Of a stretch of 64,000 bases of DNA, positions 58,140-64,000 are shown one piece after another. Both the position numbers and the translations under genes were made by a program. Positions within the stretch are counted from its first letter, which is position 1; every line of letters begins with the position of its first letter. Source of the DNA: Bacteroidota bacterium (GTDB lineage Bacteria; Bacteroidota; Bacteroidia; JABDFU01); assembly GCA_013286385.1 (NCBI GenBank), contig JABDFU010000004.1, positions 1 to 64,000 of the forward strand, written 5' to 3'. Below the pieces are notes generated by a model, which was given only the letters and a program-made list of their open reading frames with translations, ran no database searches and was not told the origin of the DNA.

Positions 58140-59102
58140 TTAAAAAAATCTTGGATTTACTATGTTTGTTTTAGAAATATTCAGGTCCCAGCCAAGCATA
58201 AGCTCAAATGTTCCGTTATTGTATTGCTGCGTAGCATTCAGATAGCTGTCGTAGGAAGCTCCTATGCGAAACCTGGTTCCTACTTCATATTCAATCATCG
58301 CTATAAATACATTATCCGTACCCTCCATGCCAATCCTTGGAGCGGTTCTCATACCAATGCCTGCAAAATATTTCTGATAAAAAATCAACGAGGCATTGTA
58401 TCCGATATTGACCGGGGCTGCCGGTACATAGGTAATCTGAATGGATGGACGCAGATCAACAATTTCATTCAGCTTAAATACGATTCCTGAGATTAAATAA
58501 TAATGCCGGTAGAACATGGCCGGTTCAGTTATGGCAGCCTCACTCATTAATGTATTATTGTCACCAAACTTAGGCTCCAGTAAATGAGTAGCTGAAGCAC
58601 CTGCATAAAACCGATTTTTATATAAATAGATGCCAAAACTGGCGTCAGGTACTAACGAAGAGGCCACTGTGGTCGGAAAAACCGGATCATTCTTATTTTC
58701 AAGGACAAGCTGATTACCAAAAATTGTCAGATCGTTTAAGGCTCCCTGCAAGCCAAAAGCAAGCTTGTAGCTTCCAACCGGAATGTAATACGAGTAGGTT
58801 GCCTGTACCCCGGTATTTCTCATAGGGCCTTCCTGATCATTATAAATCTGAAGACCTAAACCCACTCTCGAATTCGGTACAGGGCCGTTCATGTTAATTG
58901 ATTGAGTTTCCGGCGAGCCCTGCATACCATACCATTGGGTCCGGTTAATCAGAGTACCTGAAAATGCTTCCCGGCTCCCTGCGTAGGCAGGATTAATTTC
59001 AAGCTGGTTGAAAAAATACTGGGAAAAGCCTGCATCCTGCTGAGCCAGCGAATTCAGAAACAAAAGTCCTCCGGCAAGTAGTGTAAAAGCTTTGGTTTTC
59101 AT
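58140..59102 (-). CDS. PorP/SprF family T9SS outer membrane protein
   Basis: 320 residues from MKTKAFTLLAGGLLFLNSLAQQ (59102); the track start lies far upstream in the preceding gene. QDAGFSQYFFNQLEINPAYAGSREAFSGTLINRTQW is the diagnostic start of PorP/SprF proteins, and AFGLQGALND, GIGMRTAPRIGMEG and FELMLGWDLN follow in a beta-barrel pattern. SprF-type proteins are needed for export or attachment of a specific type-B cargo, usually the protein encoded next to them, here the 14-repeat protein ten bases upstream. Confidence 0.93.
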   Translation of the reverse strand: MKTKAFTLLAGGLLFLNSLAQQDAGFSQYFFNQLEINPAYAGSREAFSGTLINRTQWYGMQGSPETQSINMNGPVPNSRVGLGLQIYNDQEGPMRNTGVQATYSYYIPVGSYKLAFGLQGALNDLTIFGNQLVLENKNDPVFPTTVASSLVPDASFGIYLYKNRFYAGASATHLLEPKFGDNNTLMSEAAITEPAMFYRHYYLISGIVFKLNEIVDLRPSIQITYVPAAPVNIGYNASLIFYQKYFAGIGMRTAPRIGMEGTDNVFIAMIEYEVGTRFRIGASYDSYLNATQQYNNGTFELMLGWDLNISKTNIVNPRFF

Positions 59103-59112
59103 TTTTACAGTT

Positions 59113-62100
59113 TTATCGTTTAATAAATACCCAACCTTGCTTGGTTTGGCTATCGTAACTGATGGTGTAATAATAGGTGCCGTCCGGCAAATTTTCCCCT
59201 TGCATATTTTGCCCTGACCATACAACAGTTTTGCTGTCATAATTAATTCCAACCCATACCTCATCTCCCCACCTGTTAAGGATCAGTACTTTATTTTCAG
59301 GGTAATCATAAAGCAAAGGAATATCCCAGGTATCATTTATACCGTCGCCATTAGGTGAAATAGCATTATAGAATAGATTGGATGCGGTCGCAGTGATCTG
59401 AATCACGGTCACTCTGACAGAATTTGTTTTTGAACATCCAGTTGAAGTATCCGTCTCAGTTAATGTATAGGTTATCGTAGAATCGGGACTTGCTGTTGGC
59501 TCAGAAACGCTTGCAGAGCTCAAACCCTTGGCAGGCGACCAGCTATAGGTGTTTCCGCGAAGAGCAGCTCCACCGATGGCAACACTTGTGCCCGGATTAA
59601 TGATTTGATCAGGACCTGTATAAGCAAGCGGAGAAGGATTTACAGCAATCGTTACGGTACCTGAATTTGAACAGCCGCCGGTTGAAGTTACTGTCAATGT
59701 ATACGTTGTCGTTGCAGCTGGATCAGCTGTGGGCTGTGAAACCGAAGCAGAACTCAGACCCGTTGAGGGAGACCAGCTATACGTATACCCGGTGACCGGT
59801 GCAGCTCCAATAGAGGTACTTGATCCGTTACAGATGGTAGTTCCGGCTCCCGGATTGGCAACCGGGTAAGGATTGACAGTAACGGTAACCGAATCTGATT
59901 TTCGACAACCGGTAGCTGAAACAGTCTCTGTCAGTACATAAATTGTTGTACTGTCCGGGCTGGCCGTAGGTTCTGAAACCGAAGAGGAACTCAATCCGGA
60001 TGACGGTGACCAGCTGTAGGTATCACCCGATACGGCTGCCGCGCCAATAGAAACAATCGCCCCCTTGCACATCGACTGATTTGCCCCGGTATTGGCAACA
60101 GGAAGCGGATTGACTGTAACTGTAACAGAATTACTTTTTTGACATCCGGTCGCTGAAATGGTCTCCGTTAAAACATATGTTGTAGTGGTGTCCGGACTGG
60201 CTATGGGTTCTGAAACAGAAGCCGAACTCAATCCTGCTGAGGGTGACCAGCTATAGGTATCTCCGAATACTGAGGTCTCGCCAATAGAGACGCCTGATCC
60301 CTGGCAAATGGTCTGATTAGACCCGGCATTAGCTGCAGGAGATGGGTTAACAGCAATGGTAATGGAATCTGATTTTTGACATCCGGTTGCCGAAATCGTT
60401 TCAGTTAACAGGTACGTTGTTGTTGTGTCCGGACTGGCCAATGGCTCAGAAACTGAAGTCGAACTCAGACCCGCTGCAGGTGACCAACTGTAGGTATCGC
60501 CCGACACAGGCGTTGCACCGATAGTAACACCTGATCCCTTGCAAATGGTTTGATTCGGACCGGTATTGGCAGCAGGAAGCGGATTGACCGTAACGGTAAC
60601 AGAATTACTTTTTTGACATCCGGTTGCCAAAATGGTCTCCGTTAAAATATATGTTGTAGTGGTGTCCGGACCGGCTGTGGGCTCTGAAACAGAAGTTGAA
60701 CTCAATCCGGTTGAGGGCGACCAACTATAGGTATCCCCTGATACAGGCGCTGCACCTATGGATACCATTGATCCTTTACAGAGTGCCTGATTCGCCCCTG
60801 TAGTAGCTGCAGGAGATGGATTAACGGTAATGGTAACCGAATCTGATTTTTGACATCCGGTTAGTGAGTTTGTTTCTGTTAAAATATACGTTGTCGTCGT
60901 TGCCGGGCTGGCTGTAGGCTCAGAAACAGAAGTAGAGCTCAAACCCGCCGCAGGCCACCAACTGTAAATTTCATCCGACACCGGCGCTGCTCCAATAGAA
61001 ACACTCGATCCGTTACAAATGATCTGATTAGATCCGGCGTTAACTGCAGGAGCCGAATTGATGTTAACAGTAATGGTAACAGAATCCGTTTTCAGGCATC
61101 CGGTTGCTGAAACTGTTTCGGTTAATGTGTACGTTGTTGTTGTATCAGGGCTGGCAGTAGGCGCTGAAACGGAAGTAGAACTCAAACCAGCCGCGGGCGA
61201 CCAATTGTAGGTATCACCCGATACGGATGCTGCACCAATAGAAACACTTGATCCATTACAAATGGTCTGATTCGGCCCTGTATTAGCTGCAGGAAGCGAA
61301 TTGACCGTAACGATAACAGAATTGCTTTTTTGACATCCGGTCGCCGAAATGGTCTCTGTTAAAGTGTACGTTGTAGTACTTACAGGACTGGCCATGGGCT
61401 CTGAAACAGAAGCAGAGCTCAAACCGGTTGACGGCAACCAGCTGTAGGTGTCACCCGCTACAGGTGCTGTACCAATAGAAACAGCTGATCCATTACAAAT
61501 GGTCTGATCAGATCCGGCATTAGCTGCAGGAGAGGTATTCACAGTTACAGTAACAGAATCTGATTTTTGACATCCGGTTGCCGAAACTGTTTCGGTTAAT
61601 GTGTACGTTGTTGTTGTAATCGGGCTCGCTGTGGGCTCAGAAACAGAAACAGAACTCAAGCCGGCTGACGGCGACCAACTGTAGGTATCACCCGATACAG
61701 GCGCTGCACCGATAGAAGTACCTGACCCCTGGCACAGGGTCTGATTCGGTCCGGTATCAGCGGCAGGAGTCGGATTGACTGTAACAGAAACAGAATTGCT
61801 TTTTTGACATCCGGTCGCCGAAATGGTCTCTGTTAAAGTGTACGTTGTAGTACCTACAGGACTGGCGATGGGCTCTGAAACAGAAGTTGAACTCAAACCG
61901 GTTGACGGTGACCAACTGTAGGTATCGCCTGATGCAGGCGCTGCACCGATAGAAACACCTGATCCTTGACATATCGTCTGATTCGGCCCTGTATCAGCGG
62001 CAGGAAGCGGATTGACCGTAACAATAACAGAATCTGACTTCTGACATCCGGTTGCCGAAATGGTCTCTGTTAAAACATACGTTGTTGTAGTGTCCGGACT

Positions 62101-63330
62101 GGCTAATGGTTCAGAAACAGAAGTCGAGCTCAAACCCGCTGCAGGTGACCAACTGTAGGTATCACCCGATACAGGCGCTGCACCGATGGAAACACCTGAT
62201 CCCTGACACATAGTCTGATTGGCTCCTGCATTAGCTGCAGGTGCCGGATTTACAGTAATAGTAACCGAAGCTGATTTTTGACATCCGGTCAAAGGAAACG
62301 TTGCTGTTACCACGTACGTTGTAGTAGTGGACGGATCTGCCAGGGGTTGTGGAACAGAAGTTGAACTCAATCCGGTTGACGGTGACCAGCTGTAGGTTTC
62401 TCCGGGAACAGGAGAAGTCCCGAGGGTAACAGTTGCTCCGTTGCAAATTGTCTGATCATGCCCGGCATCAGCTATTGGCAAAGGATTCATACTAACCACT
62501 GCGGGAGCCGAATAGCTCGTACATCCGTTGGCATACGTTATACCAACTGAATAGTTACCGATTTCAGCTACCACAATACTTTTACTCGTATCTCCATTGG
62601 ACCAGAGAAATGTTGCACCATTGGAAGAAGTAAGTGTAACAGAGTCTCCCTGGCAAAAACCCAACGTATCTTCGGGTAATATGTGGGCAGCAGGTACCGG
62701 CTTCACTTTAATTGTGAGTGAATCCGTTGCCTGGCAACCGGTTACTAAATTTGTAACCAATAGGGTATACGTTGTTGTATCATCCGGACTGGCTAATGGA
62801 GCTGAAACTGAATAAGAACCCAATCCACGATCCGGAGTCCATGAATACGTATAACCAATAACAGGAGGGGATCCTATCGAAATTGTATCCCCGTAACAAA
62901 CAGTTTGGGGTAGCCCTGGATTGGCTACAGGTGAAGGATTTACGGTAATTAACACAAGAGCCGTATCACACATGGAAGGACTTGCATCATCACAAACCAC
63001 GTATACAATTGTATCCTTACCACTGAAATTTGCAGTTGGAGTGTAATTGATGGAATTCCCATTCAGTGAAGCAATGCCATTTTTGGGTCCTGAATAAATA
63101 CTCGTGGTCATTCCGTCTCCATTAGGATCACTGTCATGTTTTTGCACATTGCATACGACCGTCCCTCCATTTTCACACATAATGATTGTGTCATTTGCAG
63201 CGACCGGGGGCTGATTTGTCAATACACGGAAAGCATGAATCACCCTGTCAGATTCACATTGCCCATTTGTTGCAAATAAAAACAGGAGCGAAATCAGGAT
63301 TACATATTGCACGGGTACCTTCATATCCAT
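59113..63330 (-). CDS. SprB-like T9SS type B cargo protein with 14 Ig/PKD-like repeats
   Basis: About 1405 residues. Start set at MDMKVPVQYVILISLLFLFATNGQC (63330); the promoter boxes upstream support this. An Ig-like N-terminal domain (PPVAANDTIIMCENGGTVV) is followed by 14 repeats of about 78 residues with the core GDTYSWSPSTGLSSTSVSEP, then TTTYTLTETISATGCQKS, one divergent unit between repeats 1 and 2, and the type B sorting domain (AISPNGDGINDTWD, ILNRWGDEVW, NLPDGTYYYTI, WVFIKR). Probably a long surface adhesin exported with the adjacent PorP/SprF protein. Each repeat has one Cys pair, possibly disulfide linked. Confidence 0.9.
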   Translation of the reverse strand: MDMKVPVQYVILISLLFLFATNGQCESDRVIHAFRVLTNQPPVAANDTIIMCENGGTVVCNVQKHDSDPNGDGMTTSIYSGPKNGIASLNGNSINYTPTANFSGKDTIVYVVCDDASPSMCDTALVLITVNPSPVANPGLPQTVCYGDTISIGSPPVIGYTYSWTPDRGLGSYSVSAPLASPDDTTTYTLLVTNLVTGCQATDSLTIKVKPVPAAHILPEDTLGFCQGDSVTLTSSNGATFLWSNGDTSKSIVVAEIGNYSVGITYANGCTSYSAPAVVSMNPLPIADAGHDQTICNGATVTLGTSPVPGETYSWSPSTGLSSTSVPQPLADPSTTTTYVVTATFPLTGCQKSASVTITVNPAPAANAGANQTMCQGSGVSIGAAPVSGDTYSWSPAAGLSSTSVSEPLASPDTTTTYVLTETISATGCQKSDSVIVTVNPLPAADTGPNQTICQGSGVSIGAAPASGDTYSWSPSTGLSSTSVSEPIASPVGTTTYTLTETISATGCQKSNSVSVTVNPTPAADTGPNQTLCQGSGTSIGAAPVSGDTYSWSPSAGLSSVSVSEPTASPITTTTYTLTETVSATGCQKSDSVTVTVNTSPAANAGSDQTICNGSAVSIGTAPVAGDTYSWLPSTGLSSASVSEPMASPVSTTTYTLTETISATGCQKSNSVIVTVNSLPAANTGPNQTICNGSSVSIGAASVSGDTYNWSPAAGLSSTSVSAPTASPDTTTTYTLTETVSATGCLKTDSVTITVNINSAPAVNAGSNQIICNGSSVSIGAAPVSDEIYSWWPAAGLSSTSVSEPTASPATTTTYILTETNSLTGCQKSDSVTITVNPSPAATTGANQALCKGSMVSIGAAPVSGDTYSWSPSTGLSSTSVSEPTAGPDTTTTYILTETILATGCQKSNSVTVTVNPLPAANTGPNQTICKGSGVTIGATPVSGDTYSWSPAAGLSSTSVSEPLASPDTTTTYLLTETISATGCQKSDSITIAVNPSPAANAGSNQTICQGSGVSIGETSVFGDTYSWSPSAGLSSASVSEPIASPDTTTTYVLTETISATGCQKSNSVTVTVNPLPVANTGANQSMCKGAIVSIGAAAVSGDTYSWSPSSGLSSSSVSEPTASPDSTTIYVLTETVSATGCRKSDSVTVTVNPYPVANPGAGTTICNGSSTSIGAAPVTGYTYSWSPSTGLSSASVSQPTADPAATTTYTLTVTSTGGCSNSGTVTIAVNPSPLAYTGPDQIINPGTSVAIGGAALRGNTYSWSPAKGLSSASVSEPTASPDSTITYTLTETDTSTGCSKTNSVRVTVIQITATASNLFYNAISPNGDGINDTWDIPLLYDYPENKVLILNRWGDEVWVGINYDSKTVVWSGQNMQGENLPDGTYYYTISYDSQTKQGWVFIKR
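59400..62940 (-). repeat. Tandem coding repeats of about 234 bp in the surface protein gene
   Basis: Fourteen units are visible through the recurring GACCAACTGTAGGTATC, TTTTTGACATCCGGT and CTGATTCGGCC-type words. Central units are most alike; the first two and last two are diverged, the usual result of unequal exchange in the middle of an array. Length variation between strains is likely. Confidence 0.85.
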
Positions 63331-63342
63331 TTTATTTTTTAT

Positions 63343-63371
63343 CAAATGTATTCCACAGGTCAAGTCACAAA
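63343..63371 (-). promoter_or_regulatory. Candidate promoter of the adhesin-PorP-OmpA operon
   Basis: Minus strand: TTTG (63371-63368), 17 bases, TACATTTG (63350-63343), close to the Bacteroidota consensus, 12 bases before the preferred start at 63330. A second TAAATTTG overlaps the -33 element, so an alternative start point is possible. Confidence 0.5.
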
Positions 63372-63511
63372 TTTATTTTGTGATACTTGGTATTTAAAAT
63401 AAGATAACTCGCTATTCGGAAAAGACGGTTGAAGTCAGAGATGTCGAAATCTTATACTAGGTATTTTAACCAATCTTTACTTTCCTGACTAAATCTAGCT
63501 TAGCGCATCCA

Positions 63512-64000
63512 ATGTACTTCCAACATTACAAACAAACGGATGAAATGGATTGCGGTCCAACCTGCCTGCGAATGATCGCAAAACATTACGGGCAAAGTTT
63601 CAAACTCCAGGAGTTACGGCAATTGTCAGGCACTACACGTGCAGGAAGCGGCTTGCTGGGAATCAGTGAAGCTGCGGAAAAAATAGGATTCAGGACCATT
63701 GGCGTAAAGCTGAATTTTGAGAGGCTTCTCGTTGACGTTCCTTTACCATGCATAGCACATTGGAACCAAAATCATTTCGTGGTCATCTATAAAATCAAAA
63801 ACAACACGGTATGGATTGCGGATCCGGCCCATGGCTTATTAAAATACAGCAAAGCAGATTTTCTAACCTTTTGGAAAAGTGATGCCAGCGATGGCATTTT
63901 ACTTTTGCTGGAGCCAACTCCCGGATTTAACGGAAATAGGGAAACTGCCGATTCATCTTCCTTACTCCAGAAGGAAAGAGTACAGGGTTTCGCGTTCCTG
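63512..64000 (+). CDS. C39 peptidase-type protein (likely peptidase-containing ABC transporter), 3' end outside window
   Basis: Not on the track because it runs past base 64000. From ATG 63512: HYKQTDEMDCGPTCLRMIAKHYG has the catalytic Cys of C39 peptidases, LSGTTRAGSGLLGISEAAEKIGF follows, and IAHWNQNHFVVIYKI and IADPAHG supply the catalytic His and Asp. C39 domains cleave double-glycine leader peptides and usually sit at the N-terminus of an ABC exporter; about 163 residues are seen here and TM and ATPase parts would follow. Divergent from the adhesin operon. Confidence 0.88.
   Translation, partial: MYFQHYKQTDEMDCGPTCLRMIAKHYGQSFKLQELRQLSGTTRAGSGLLGISEAAEKIGFRTIGVKLNFERLLVDVPLPCIAHWNQNHFVVIYKIKNNTVWIADPAHGLLKYSKADFLTFWKSDASDGILLLLEPTPGFNGNRETADSSSLLQKERVQGFAFL

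Noticed and set aside
59400-62940. CRISPR-like or non-coding tandem repeats
   Set aside because: The units are 234 bp, all in frame and encode Ig/PKD-like domains; no spacer structure and no cas genes.

Overview
The window is chromosomal DNA of a Bacteroidota bacterium of the gliding/T9SS type. Evidence: several secreted proteins end in type IX secretion sorting domains (three type B, one type A); there is a PorP/SprF-family protein and two PD40/OmpA proteins; upstream regions repeatedly carry the Bacteroidota promoter form TTTG-N17..19-TAnnTTTG; Shine-Dalgarno sites are mostly absent. Only one intact RNA gene is visible (tRNA-Asp). Coding density is high except in a 9.6-21.5 kb accessory region and a 53-56 kb scar.

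Layout. 0-9.5 kb: end of a response regulator, two type-B T9SS cargo proteins around a polytopic membrane protein, and a DUF885 metallopeptidase-like lipoprotein. 9.6-21.5 kb: accessory region with more AT-rich, poorly conserved genes. It holds a group II intron 3' relic, TPR/lipoprotein genes, a 5'-truncated DUF1016 nuclease, a beta-propeller T9SS protein, a GNAT-like/small-protein pair with a palindromic upstream site, a truncated TauE/SafE gene and cryptic small genes. Gene groups are separated by three copies of a roughly 300-500 bp repeat, two of which end in the 5' part of a tRNA-Gly gene. 21.5-33.3 kb: prolyl oligopeptidase, YbiT-like ABC-F protein, RluF-like pseudouridine synthase, DEAD-box helicase, an extremely Ala/Lys/Asp-repetitive protein, an OmpA/PD40 protein and chorismate synthase. 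33.5-42.8 kb: histidine degradation genes (hutI, ftcD) with an interposed glycosyltransferase-like gene, a patatin-like protein, an ECF sigma factor, an M42-type aminopeptidase and a VUT/YhhQ transporter. 42.8-47.6 kb: biotin operon bioB-(outer membrane protein)-bioF-bioD-bioA, with the VUT transporter as last gene. 47.6-52.8 kb: trmD, SiaB-like and SiaC-like genes, serA, a DUF1015 gene, a YggS-type PLP protein and a hypothetical. 52.9-55.6 kb: tRNA-Asp followed by a decayed duplicate of its 3' end, a possible integrase stub, a NarL-type regulator, a truncated histidine kinase and a truncated second DUF885 gene. 56-63.4 kb: an SprB/SprF-like locus with a 14-repeat type-B cargo protein, a PorP/SprF protein and an OmpA protein. 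The window ends inside a C39-peptidase-type gene.

How they work together: the T9SS cargo genes and the PorP/OmpA genes fit one surface-export theme; bioBFDA form one pathway; hutI and ftcD act in histidine breakdown. The most unusual items are the tRNA-linked three-copy repeat that bounds gene cassettes, the GNAT/small-protein/palindrome unit, the ABC-F protein whose single composite ATP site looks dead on both halves, and the outer membrane barrel gene coupled inside the biotin operon. All calls come from reading the sequence; no database search was run.
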